DNA of 64,000 bases from contig NZ_JAYMYJ010000094.1 of assembly GCF_035668035.1 (NCBI RefSeq), positions 10,032 to 74,031 on the forward strand, written 5' to 3'. A program made the position numbers and the translations under genes. Below the pieces are notes generated by a model. That model was not told the DNA's origin. It did not search any database and saw only the letters and a program-made list of their open reading frames with translations. Positions 8,719 through 16,803 of this stretch are shown here, one piece after another. The first letter of the stretch is position 1, and each line of letters begins with the position of its first letter. The stretch comes from Thiothrix phosphatis. Lineage in GTDB: Bacteria; Pseudomonadota; Gammaproteobacteria; Thiotrichales; Thiotrichaceae.

Positions 8719-9753
8719 ATGGACATTACCCAACTGCTTGCCTTTGGCGTCAAGAATAATGCTTCCGACCTGCATCTGTCGGGCGGGATGCCACCCATGA
8801 TCCGTGTCGATGGTGAAATGCGCAAGATCAACCTGCCGGTGCTGGACCACAAACAGGTGCATGCGCTGGTCTACGACATCATGAACGACCATCAGCGCAA
8901 ATCCTATGAGGAATATTGGGAATGCGATTTTTCGTTTGAAATTCCCGGCGTGGCGCGTTTCCGTGTGAATGCCTTCAACCAGAACCGGGGCGCGGGCGCG
9001 GTGTTCCGCACCATCCCCAGCAAGGTGCTGACACTGGATCAGTTGAATGCGCCGCCCATTTTCCGCAAGATTTCCGAAAATCCGCGCGGGCTGGTGCTGG
9101 TGACCGGGCCGACCGGCTCCGGCAAGTCGACCACGTTGGCGGCGATGATCGACTATAAGAACGACACCGATTACGGGCATATCCTCACCATCGAAGACCC
9201 GATCGAATTCGTCCACGAAAGCAAGAAAAGCCTGGTCAACCAGCGTGAAGTCCACCGTGACACCCGAGGGTTTGAGGCGGCCTTGCGCTCCGCCCTGCGT
9301 GAAGACCCGGACACCATCCTGGTGGGGGAAATGCGTGACCTGGAAACCATCCGGCTGGCGTTGACCGCAGCGGAAACCGGCCATCTGGTGTTCGGCACCC
9401 TGCACACCACCTCCGCGCCCAAGACCATCGACCGTATCGTCGACGTGTTCCCGGCGGCGGAAAAGGAAATGGTGCGGGCGATGCTGTCCGAATCCCTGCA
9501 AGCCGTCATTTCCCAGACCCTGCTGAAGAAGAAGGGCGGTGGCCGGGTGGCGGCGCACGAAATCCTCATCGGCACCCGCGCCATCCGCAACCTGATCCGC
9601 GAAAACAAGATTGCGCAAATGCGTTCCTCCATCCAGACCGGGCAGGGGGATGGCATGCAGACCCTCGACCAGTCGCTGAAAAACCTGGTGATGAAGGGGC
9701 AGGTGGACCGTGAAACCGCCCGCCGCAAGGCCGATAACCCTGACGCCATATGA
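8719..9753 (+). CDS. pilT: Type IV pilus retraction ATPase PilT
   Basis: The 344-residue protein has the normal length of PilT. It has the PAS-like N-domain (NASDLHLSGGMPPMIRVDGEM), Walker A GPTGSGKST, the Asp box with IEDPIEFVH, Walker B ILVGEMRD with the His box TGHLVFGTLHT, and the AIRNLIRE motif needed for retraction. I chose the ATG at 8719 giving the N-terminus MDITQLLAFGV; an upstream extension to 8509 runs through the opposite yggS gene and lacks family similarity. It powers pilus retraction and twitching as a cytoplasmic hexamer. Two more ATPases of the same superfamily follow on the same strand. Confidence 0.95.
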   Translation: MDITQLLAFGVKNNASDLHLSGGMPPMIRVDGEMRKINLPVLDHKQVHALVYDIMNDHQRKSYEEYWECDFSFEIPGVARFRVNAFNQNRGAGAVFRTIPSKVLTLDQLNAPPIFRKISENPRGLVLVTGPTGSGKSTTLAAMIDYKNDTDYGHILTIEDPIEFVHESKKSLVNQREVHRDTRGFEAALRSALREDPDTILVGEMRDLETIRLALTAAETGHLVFGTLHTTSAPKTIDRIVDVFPAAEKEMVRAMLSESLQAVISQTLLKKKGGGRVAAHEILIGTRAIRNLIRENKIAQMRSSIQTGQGDGMQTLDQSLKNLVMKGQVDRETARRKADNPDAI

Positions 9754-9812
9754 TAACCCCCCATCCCCAGCCCTCCCCCCGCAAGGGTGGAAGGGAATGA
9801 CAGGAGCTAACC

Positions 9813-10967
9813 ATGGATCGTGATTCCGCCGTCAGCTACGTGCACAAACTGCTGGCCGCCATGCTGGAAAAGAATGCATCCGACCTGTATATCACGGCGG
9901 ATGCGGCCCCTTCCGCCAAGATCAACAGCGAACTGACGCCGCTGGCAGGGCAGCCGCTCAATGAACAGAGCGCCCGCATGCTGGTGCGCGCCATCATGAA
10001 TGACCGTCAGCTCAAGCAGTTTGAGGAGGAGATGGAATGCAACTTTTCCATCAGCCTGCCGGGCAAGGCGCGTTTCCGTGTCAACGCCTTCACCCAGCGT
10101 GGCTGTTCCGGCATGGTGCTGCGCCATATCCCCAGCCACATTCCTGGCCTCAAGGATTTGGGGCTGCCGCCGGTGTTGCGCGACATCGTCATGACCAAGC
10201 GCGGGCTGGTGATCATGGTGGGCGCGACCGGCTCCGGCAAATCCACCACGCTGGCGTCGATGCTCGATTATCGGAACGACAATTCAAAAGGCCATATCGT
10301 CACGATCGAAGACCCGATCGAATTCGTCCACCAGCACAAGGGCTGCCTGATCACCCAGCGTGAAATCGGCGTGGACACGTCCAGTTACGATGTCGCCATG
10401 AAAAATACCTTGCGGCAGGCGCCCGACGTGATCCTGCTGGGGGAAATCCGTGACCGCGAAACCATGGATTACGCCGTCGCCTATGCCGAAACTGGCCATC
10501 TGTGCCTTTCCACCTTGCACGCCAACAGCTCCAACCAGGCGCTCGACCGCATCATCAACTTTTTCCCGGAAGAACGCCGTCCCCAGTTGTTGATGGATTT
10601 GTCGCTGAACCTGAAAGCGGTGGTGTCCCAGCGGCTGGTGCGAAAGGCCAAAGGGGACGGGCGTCTGCCTGCGGTGGAAGTGATGATCAACACGCCGCTG
10701 ATGGCCGACCTGATCCTCAAGGGGGATGTGCCGGGCATGAAGGTGCTGACTTCCAAGTCGCGCGAACAGGGCATGCGGACGTTCGACCAGGCCTTGTTCG
10801 ATTTGATCGAGACTCGCCAGATCACGGTGCAGGAAGGCTTGCGCCATGCCGACTCGCAAAATGACCTGCGCTTGCGCCTCAAACTGGAGAGCCGTTTCGC
10901 CAAAGAAAACGATTTCTTCAAGGGGCTGGACAATATGGCGATTGAACCAATGGAGACTGGGCGCTGA
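9813..10967 (+). CDS. pilU: PilU-type pilus retraction ATPase
   Basis: The 384-residue protein is a PilT paralogue of the PilU group, recognised by the N-terminus (LLAAMLEKNASDLYITADAAPSAKI) and the C-terminal extension past residue 345. Walker A is GATGSGKST, Walker B VILLGEIRD, and the His box TGHLCLSTLHAN. PilU cooperates with PilT in retraction against load. It starts 59 bases after pilT with GACAGGAG ahead of the ATG, and its stop codon overlaps the next start (TGATG), so the third ATPase is coupled to it. The gap from pilT holds a C/G-rich imperfect inverted repeat. Confidence 0.92.
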   Translation: MDRDSAVSYVHKLLAAMLEKNASDLYITADAAPSAKINSELTPLAGQPLNEQSARMLVRAIMNDRQLKQFEEEMECNFSISLPGKARFRVNAFTQRGCSGMVLRHIPSHIPGLKDLGLPPVLRDIVMTKRGLVIMVGATGSGKSTTLASMLDYRNDNSKGHIVTIEDPIEFVHQHKGCLITQREIGVDTSSYDVAMKNTLRQAPDVILLGEIRDRETMDYAVAYAETGHLCLSTLHANSSNQALDRIINFFPEERRPQLLMDLSLNLKAVVSQRLVRKAKGDGRLPAVEVMINTPLMADLILKGDVPGMKVLTSKSREQGMRTFDQALFDLIETRQITVQEGLRHADSQNDLRLRLKLESRFAKENDFFKGLDNMAIEPMETGR

Positions 10968-12103
10968 TGACTGTGACAATCACCGAAGCCGACCTGCGCA
11001 TCACGCCGCTGCTGCACATGATGGTCAAACAACATGCCTCCGACTTGTATCTGACGACCGGGGCACACGCCGCCATCAAGATCCGGGGCAAGCTGAAACG
11101 GATCAGCCGTGAGCCGATGAAGCCGGGCAATATCCGTCAATTGGCGGAGGAAATCCTCTCCGCAACGGAAATCGAATCCTTCTTTGCCGACCGTGAGCTC
11201 AACAAGGGGTTTTCGTTGCAGGGGATTGGCCGTTTCCGGATGAATTTCTATTTCCAGCGCGGCGAGGTGTCCATGGTCATCCGCCACATCCGCTCCGATA
11301 TCCGTTCACCAGAAGAGCTCAAGCTGCCGGAAGTGTTGAAAAAACTGGTGTCCAGCAAGGAAGGGTTACTGCTGTTTGTTGGCTCCACCGGCTCCGGCAA
11401 ATCCACCTCGATGGCTTCGCTGATCCAGTATCGCAACGAACGCCATTGCGGGCATATCCTGACCATTGAAGACCCGATTGAATACATGTTCCGGCATGGG
11501 CAATCCATCATCGGCCAGCGCGAGGTCGGGTTTGACACCCTGAGTTACGCCAACGCCATGCGGGAGGCCATGCGTGAAGCGCCTGACATGATCATGATTG
11601 GGGAGGTGCGCGACACCGAAACCATGGAGGCGGTGCTGGGTTTCGCCGACACCGGCCATCTGGTGCTGTCCACCCTGCACGCCACCAATGTCATCCAGGC
11701 GCTGGAGCGCATCCTGTATCTGTTCCCCAATGAGAACAAGGGACGGGTGCTGATGGATTTGTCATTGAACCTGCGCGGTATTGTTGCCCAGCGGCTGATT
11801 CCTGATGAGGAGGATGGCCTGCATCTGGCGGCTGAAGTCCTGATCAACACCCCTTACGTGACGGAGCTGATCCGCAAAGGGCAGTTCGGCGAGCTAAAAG
11901 ACATTATCGCCAAAGGGACTTCTGATGGCATGCAGACCTTCGATCAGGCGCTTTACAAGCTTTACACCAATGGGCATGTCAGCAAGCAGGTGGCGCTGGA
12001 ATATGCCGGGTCACGCAACGACCTCGAATGGCAGATCAATTTCGGCTCCAGCGAACAAAACGCCAGCGCTGTTTCTGCCACCGCTTTGCCCGAAGTCGCC
12101 TAG
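10967..12103 (+). CDS. Third PilT/PilU-family ATPase
   Basis: The 378-residue protein has intact Walker A (GSTGSGKST), IEDPIEY, Walker B (MIMIGEVRD) and His box (TGHLVLSTLHAT), so it should be an active ATPase. It is closer in pattern to PilU than to PilT (N-domain HASDLYLTTGAHAAIKIRGKL and a C-terminal tail), but differs from the pilU gene just upstream over most of its length, so it is not a recent duplicate. The start ATG lies within the stop of pilU. Its last four bases overlap the convergent bioD gene. Likely a second PilU-type accessory retraction motor. This is inferred from family and position. Confidence 0.88.
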   Translation: MTVTITEADLRITPLLHMMVKQHASDLYLTTGAHAAIKIRGKLKRISREPMKPGNIRQLAEEILSATEIESFFADRELNKGFSLQGIGRFRMNFYFQRGEVSMVIRHIRSDIRSPEELKLPEVLKKLVSSKEGLLLFVGSTGSGKSTSMASLIQYRNERHCGHILTIEDPIEYMFRHGQSIIGQREVGFDTLSYANAMREAMREAPDMIMIGEVRDTETMEAVLGFADTGHLVLSTLHATNVIQALERILYLFPNENKGRVLMDLSLNLRGIVAQRLIPDEEDGLHLAAEVLINTPYVTELIRKGQFGELKDIIAKGTSDGMQTFDQALYKLYTNGHVSKQVALEYAGSRNDLEWQINFGSSEQNASAVSATALPEVA

Positions 12104-12783
12104 TGGAAAGGGTACCTCAGGGTGGGTGCATTCAGGTGGGCGCGCAGGTCGCTGAGATTGTCCATTCCCTCCGGCGTAGGATGGCGTGTGTTGAGGATGA
12201 CCCCAGCCAGCCGCAGCCCTTTCTGCCTGACGGCGTCAGCCACCAGCAGCGTGTGGTTGAGGCAGCCCAGTTTGTCTTCCGCCACCACCACGACGGGCAA
12301 CCCTAGGGTTTGCGCCAAATCTGCGTTGAGCCCGTCATGCGTGATGGGGGAATAGAAACCACCAGCGCCTTCCACATACAGGTATTGGTTGTCTTTCAGT
12401 TTGATCGGACAAGTTGCGGCTATATCCAGCATTTTCAGGGTTTTGCCCTCTAGGGCTGCGGCTCGGGGTGGGGAAAGGGCTGCCTTAAAATGGTTTGGGC
12501 ACACGCTGTCGAGCACCGGTATCGAGCCGCTGACGCCTACCGGCAATCCGGCAGCGTTGGCCAGTTGCCACGCGTCCGTTTGGCTGATGTCTTCCGCCCA
12601 GCCTGATTCCACTGGCTTGCGCGGGATGACCTCACGTCCCAACACGCGCAGGATTTGGATCAATTGGACGCCGATCCGGGTTTTGCCCACGCCAGTATCC
12701 GTTCCTGTAACGAATACGCCTTGCGCATTGCCGATTCCGGAATGCTCAAGCCAATGCGCAAGTGTGGAAATGATCATACCCAT
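12100..12783 (-). CDS. bioD: Dethiobiotin synthetase
   Basis: The 227-residue protein carries the BioD P-loop GTDTGVGKT, the substrate lysine region RKPVESGW, the YVEGAGGFYSPI block and GVILNT near the C-terminus. It makes dethiobiotin from 7,8-diaminopelargonate, CO2 and ATP in the cytoplasm. No other bio genes are in the window. About 18 residues precede the family core, so the ATG at 12783 (or the one two codons inside) gives a slightly long N-terminus. The 3' end overlaps the pilU-like gene by four bases. A Fur-like box lies 38 bases upstream of its start, in a promoter region shared with the opposite direction. Confidence 0.92.
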   Translation of the reverse strand: MGMIISTLAHWLEHSGIGNAQGVFVTGTDTGVGKTRIGVQLIQILRVLGREVIPRKPVESGWAEDISQTDAWQLANAAGLPVGVSGSIPVLDSVCPNHFKAALSPPRAAALEGKTLKMLDIAATCPIKLKDNQYLYVEGAGGFYSPITHDGLNADLAQTLGLPVVVVAEDKLGCLNHTLLVADAVRQKGLRLAGVILNTRHPTPEGMDNLSDLRAHLNAPTLRYPFH

Positions 12784-12820
12784 GGGAATTTCCTTTGTTA
12801 CCTTTTGATACTTTATTATG

Positions 12821-12839
12821 GCTGATGATAATCATTACA
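12821..12839. promoter_or_regulatory. Fur-like operator
   Basis: GCTGATGATAATCATTACA matches 15 of 19 positions of the classic Fur box GATAATGATAATCATTATC, with the central palindrome TGATAATCA intact. It sits 38 bases upstream of bioD and 72 bases upstream of the short secreted-peptide ORF on the other strand. Binding by Fur is an inference. Confidence 0.5.
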
Positions 12840-12910
12840 TCATGCAAAGCATGACGAAGAAAAATCAATTAAAAAGTATTGAATTATATTTAACTTTGAG
12901 TTGAAAGTGA

Positions 12911-13021
12911 ATGATAAATGACCATTTGAAGGGGTTTGCACTTGTCATTTCTATCTGCATTCTTCCCGCGCCTGCTGTTTCGAGCCAAGACTGTGCTGTC
13001 AATTGGGTTGCTTGTCAGTGA
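12911..13021 (+). CDS. Possible short secreted peptide (36 aa)
   Basis: The reading frame starts ATG-ATA-AAT and encodes an N-terminus with a hydrophobic stretch (GFALVISICILPAPAVSS) that looks like a signal peptide, leaving a mature peptide of about a dozen residues with two cysteines (QDCAVNWVACQ). The ribosome-binding site is weak (GAAAGTGA). It follows the Fur-like box by 72 bases. I do not recognise it. It may be a remnant or a leader; confidence is low. Confidence 0.25.
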   Translation: MINDHLKGFALVISICILPAPAVSSQDCAVNWVACQ

Positions 13022-13258
13022 TTGATTTTGCAAAGGATCTCAATAAATGGCGGAATAGTGGGGGCAAATACGGCAGTTTACCTGCTTGGGCGTAACGTAT
13101 TCGTGTTACTTCCAGCATACAGATATTATGATAAATTAATTTAATATAAGATGAACCTGGTTGATTGATGATGCGTCTCAGAAACTGACAGCTAAAAAAG
13201 TCTGGTTTTTCGTCAAAACCGGCAAAAAAATCTTGCAATGACTTGCGTGGTAAAAACT

Positions 13259-13774
13259 ATGAAAAAGAAGGTGTTTTTCGCTCTCACCCTGAGCAGTGGC
13301 CTGCTCGTCTGCGCTGATTGGGCTATGGCGCAAAACTGTAATATCAATCTGGCGCTAACGACCCCATCCCAGCGTTTCGTCGATCATGCAAATGGCGTCG
13401 TGACGGATACCCACACTGGATTAATGTGGAAAAAATGCCTGGAAGGGCAGGAAGGCGGCAATTGTTTTGGCCATCCTAGCTTGGCACCTTGGGAATTGGC
13501 CGCCAGCTATGCGCAGCACGCCAACACCGGCAGGTTTGCCGGTTATTCCGACTGGCGTTTGCCGACGCTTGATGAATTGGAAAGCATTGTGGAAACCAGC
13601 TGCCAGGAGCCGAGCGTCAACTTACAGGTGTTCCCCCGCACCCCCGCCGCAGGTTTGTGGTCAGGCAACCAAGCCGACCCGCTGGCCTGGAGCCTGGATT
13701 TCAGCAAGGGCCGTGCGTTTCAGAACCTCAAAGTTGGCGGCAAGTATGTCCGTCTGGTGCGCAATTCACGGTGA
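13259..13774 (+). CDS. Secreted DUF1566 (Lcl C-terminal) domain protein
   Basis: The 171-residue protein has a signal peptide (MKKKVFFALTLSSGLLV, cleavage likely after AMA) and a DUF1566 domain: RFVDHANGVVTDTHTGLMWKKC, then YSDWRLPTLDELESIV and a C-terminal GRAFQNLKVGGKYVRLVR. The domain is common in secreted or surface proteins of proteobacteria, without known activity. I used the ATG at 13259, which starts the signal peptide; an in-frame ATG seven codons earlier would put a polar stretch ahead of it. The gene's 3' end overlaps the convergent antiporter-like gene by nine bases. It is preceded by the AT-rich gap. Confidence 0.75.
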   Translation: MKKKVFFALTLSSGLLVCADWAMAQNCNINLALTTPSQRFVDHANGVVTDTHTGLMWKKCLEGQEGGNCFGHPSLAPWELAASYAQHANTGRFAGYSDWRLPTLDELESIVETSCQEPSVNLQVFPRTPAAGLWSGNQADPLAWSLDFSKGRAFQNLKVGGKYVRLVRNSR

Positions 13775-15259
13775 CGCTTTCACCGGCTGCATCAGGCTTA
13801 CCCAATACTGGCTGCTGGTTTCGGTCATATCCAGTATCCCCTGCGGATAGAAGCCGAACGCCAGCACCAGTATCACGATCAGCAGCAGGATGCCCATTTC
13901 CCGCCGCTTCAGGTCAGGGGCGTCACGGATAATGTCGTGGCGCGCCTCGCCGAGAAACGCCTTGCGGTAGAAACTGAGGAAATACGCCGCGCTCAAAATC
14001 ACCACGAACAGCACCACCAGCCCTGCGCCGGTATGGGTTTCCAGCACACTGACAATCAGCAGGAATTCCGCCGGGAAACCGCTGGTGGTGGGCATGCCGA
14101 TACTCGCCAGCCCCAGGAAAAAGAACAGCGCCGCCAGCAATGGCATGGACTTCGCCACCCCGCCCAAGCTGAGGATTTCAGTCGAGCCGATGCGCTGGTG
14201 CAGGAAGCCAGTGATCAGGAACAGCCCCCCCGCCACCAGTGTGAAATTCAGCAACTGGAACACCGCGCCCTGGATTCCCTGCTGGCTCAACGCCGCAATC
14301 CCCAGCACCACCAGCCCGACGTGGCTGAGGGAGGAAAACGCCAGCATCCGCCGCAAGCTGGTCTGGCTCAGGGCCGTCACCGCGCCATACAGCACGCCGA
14401 TCATGCCCAGCCCCACCAGCACCCAGCGGAAATCTTGTGCCGCCTCCGGTGCCAGCGGCAGGGCGAAACGCAGCAAGCCATAAGCGCCGACTTTCAGGCC
14501 GGTCAGGAGCGCCGCCGTTGTCGCCGGGCCTTCCTGGGCCACCACCGGCAGCCAGGTATGCAGCGGGAACAGGGGCGTTTTCACCCCGAAACCTACCAGC
14601 AGCAGGAAAAACACCGTCACCTGCACACCGTAGTCCCGGCTATCCTGCAACAGCTCAACGTAGGAAAAACTTAGCCCGCCTGGATGGTGGATCGCCAGCA
14701 CCACAAACCCGACCAGCAATGGCAACCCGCCCGCCAGCATGAACAGGCTGTATTTCACCCCGGCGTAACGCCGGTTGGCCCCGCTGCCCCACAGGCTGAT
14801 GAGGAAAAACAGCGGCGCCAGGGTCAGCTCCCAGAACAGGAAGAACAGGATGGTGTCCAGCGCGGTGAAGATGCCCATCATGGCGCATTCCAGCACCAGC
14901 AGCAGCGCGAAATACAGGCGCGGCAAGGTGCGGATCGCATTCCACGACGCCAGGATCACGCCGATGAACAGCAAGGCGGTGAACGGCAGGAACAGCACCG
15001 ACAGGCCATCGATCCCCAGCCGGTAGGCGACGCCCAGATCCGGCATCCAGGGTGTCGTCTCCACAAACTGGAAACCGGGGTCGCGCGGATTGAAGCCGAC
15101 CGTCACCACCAGCGCCAGCGCCAGCGCCAGGATGGCGGTCGTCAACGCCGCCCAGCGCGCCTCCTTGCCCGGAAACAACGCCGTCAGCACCGCGCCCAGC
15201 GGCAGCATCAACAGCAGCAGGCTCAACCATGGGAAGTCCATGCCAGTCAGGTTGCTCAT
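13766..15259 (-). CDS. NuoM-like proton-translocating subunit (last gene of the DabA-like operon)
   Basis: The 497-residue protein has about 14 membrane helices of the MrpD/NuoM antiporter family. The key charged residues are kept: Glu in FFLFWELTLAP, Lys in VGFGVKTPLFPLH, Lys in LLTGLKVGAYG and Glu in TSGFPAEFLL. It should therefore be able to move protons. It overlaps the preceding gene by a single base (TGATG-type junction). No NuoB/C/D/E/F/G/I peripheral genes are present, so it is not complex I. With the DUF2309 protein upstream, it most likely belongs to an energy-coupled inorganic-carbon accumulation complex. Confidence 0.8.
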   Translation of the reverse strand: MSNLTGMDFPWLSLLLLMLPLGAVLTALFPGKEARWAALTTAILALALALVVTVGFNPRDPGFQFVETTPWMPDLGVAYRLGIDGLSVLFLPFTALLFIGVILASWNAIRTLPRLYFALLLVLECAMMGIFTALDTILFFLFWELTLAPLFFLISLWGSGANRRYAGVKYSLFMLAGGLPLLVGFVVLAIHHPGGLSFSYVELLQDSRDYGVQVTVFFLLLVGFGVKTPLFPLHTWLPVVAQEGPATTAALLTGLKVGAYGLLRFALPLAPEAAQDFRWVLVGLGMIGVLYGAVTALSQTSLRRMLAFSSLSHVGLVVLGIAALSQQGIQGAVFQLLNFTLVAGGLFLITGFLHQRIGSTEILSLGGVAKSMPLLAALFFFLGLASIGMPTTSGFPAEFLLIVSVLETHTGAGLVVLFVVILSAAYFLSFYRKAFLGEARHDIIRDAPDLKRREMGILLLIVILVLAFGFYPQGILDMTETSSQYWVSLMQPVKASP

Positions 15260-16794
15260 CAGTGGCCTCCTCCGTCAACGTCCCCGGCATATTCCGCAAA
15301 CAACCCGCTCAGGCCATTGACCGGCTCACGGATCAGTTCAATCCAGGGCGCGGAATAGAAGCCCACCACCACCGTGACCAGGATAACGATGACCGCCATC
15401 ACCTGTTCCGCCGGGTATGCGGGGTTTTTGTCCCAGCGGCTGGTGTCCATGCCCGGCTCCGCCAGGAACGCCCGTTGGAACGCCCGCAACAGGAAGCCCG
15501 CCGCCACCAGGTTGCCCAGCGCCGCCGCCACCGTGACGAGCGCGCCGAAACGCTTGATGGAGCCTTCCAGCACAAAATGCACCGCATCGAACCCTGGCGT
15601 CCCCGGCATGCCCACAATCGCCAAGCCCGCCACCAGAAACGCCAGCCCCACGATGGGGATGTAATCCAGCAGGCCGCCCAGCTTGCTCAGGCGGGTGGTG
15701 CGGGTGCGCTGCCACACCATGCCGGTCATCAGCAGCAGGCCGGTGATCGCCAGCCCGAAATTCAGCGCCAGCAGGACAGCGCCTTGCAAGGCCATGGCAT
15801 GCAGGCTGAACAGGCCGATGGTGAGGATGCCGGTGTGGCTGATCACCGCGAACGCCAGCAGCTCCCGCAAAGTTTGTTGGCGCATCGCCAGGAATGCGGC
15901 GTAAAACACCCCTGTGGCGGCGAAGATGGTGGCGATCGTATGCCATTCCCACACCGCATGCGGCACGATCGGGAACACGAACCGCAACAGGCCGTAAACG
16001 CCCACTTTCAGCCCCAGCAGGTAGATCGGTGCCGATGCGACATTGCCATGCTGCATGAAACTCGGCAGCCAGCCATGCAACGGAAACAACGGCGTGCGTA
16101 TCCCCAGCCCGTAAAACAGCGAGAAAAACACCAGGGTCGCCACCGTGCTGTGTTGCCCGAAACCCATTTCGGCCAGCTCATAGAGGCTGAAGCTCCATTG
16201 CCCGCCGTGCGCATCCGCGTAGTTCCAGCCCAGCAGCAGCGTGCCAAACAAGGTCAGCCCCAGCCCCACCGCCATGAATTGCAGGTAACGCGCCAGCGTC
16301 GGCTGCACATCGTGGGAGGTGGGCCAGCACTTGATCATGTAGCCGACCAACAAGGTTTCCAGCAGCGACATGATAGTGAACCACAGCAGATCCACCGTGA
16401 CGAACATGCTGATAATGACCGACTGGGTGACCATCATCACCGCCAGCAACGAGGTTTGGTGCAACCGCCGCACCAGGGTGAAGGCCACGTTCAGCAGGTT
16501 GATCACCACCGTCAGCAGCACGAACATGACGCTGACGCCATCCACCGCCGCGTGGTAATGGAAAGCCCCCAACAGTGGAAAGCTTTCCGCGAACTGCATC
16601 ACCCCGGCAGGCTGGTGGAGGTCGAATTGCAGGTACAGGTTCACGGTCAGGAACAGCTGCGCCAGCGAAACGATGCTGGCCAGTGCGACAGCCGCTTCCC
16701 CGCGCACCCGGATCAGCACCAGCCCGGTCAGCAACGGCAGCAGTTGCAAGACCCCCAGCAGGGGCGAGCTTGCCGGAATTTCGCTGAATGTCAT
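15259..16794 (-). CDS. Divergent NuoM-like membrane subunit lacking channel residues
   Basis: The 511-residue protein has the antiporter fold, with LGIRTPLFPLHGWLPSFMQHG and LLGLKVGVYGLLRF recognisable. Several proton-path residues are changed compared with its paralogues in the same operon: the helix-5 Glu is replaced (IMSLLET instead of FWELxxxP), the helix-7 Lys is Arg (GIRTP instead of GVKxP), and the helix-12 Glu is replaced (GFDAVHF instead of GFxAEx). Only the helix-8 Lys is kept. This suggests a structural or regulatory subunit rather than an independent pump. It is 9 bases downstream of the NuoL-like gene and overlaps the next gene by one base. Confidence 0.8.
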   Translation of the reverse strand: MTFSEIPASSPLLGVLQLLPLLTGLVLIRVRGEAAVALASIVSLAQLFLTVNLYLQFDLHQPAGVMQFAESFPLLGAFHYHAAVDGVSVMFVLLTVVINLLNVAFTLVRRLHQTSLLAVMMVTQSVIISMFVTVDLLWFTIMSLLETLLVGYMIKCWPTSHDVQPTLARYLQFMAVGLGLTLFGTLLLGWNYADAHGGQWSFSLYELAEMGFGQHSTVATLVFFSLFYGLGIRTPLFPLHGWLPSFMQHGNVASAPIYLLGLKVGVYGLLRFVFPIVPHAVWEWHTIATIFAATGVFYAAFLAMRQQTLRELLAFAVISHTGILTIGLFSLHAMALQGAVLLALNFGLAITGLLLMTGMVWQRTRTTRLSKLGGLLDYIPIVGLAFLVAGLAIVGMPGTPGFDAVHFVLEGSIKRFGALVTVAAALGNLVAAGFLLRAFQRAFLAEPGMDTSRWDKNPAYPAEQVMAVIVILVTVVVGFYSAPWIELIREPVNGLSGLFAEYAGDVDGGGH

Positions 16795-16803
16795 GTCGGA
16801 CTC

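Larger units (their letters stand above)
12784..13258. other. AT-rich intergenic region
   Basis: This 475-base gap is clearly richer in A/T than its flanks. It holds a Fur-like box (12821-12839) and one short ORF with a signal-peptide-like start (12911-13021). A 79-residue minus-strand reading frame (12999-13238) has no ribosome-binding site and no recognisable pattern, and I do not call it. Confidence 0.6.

Noticed and set aside
12999..13238. Minus-strand ORF of 79 codons in the AT-rich gap
   Set aside because: No ribosome-binding site, no family pattern, and no supporting context.
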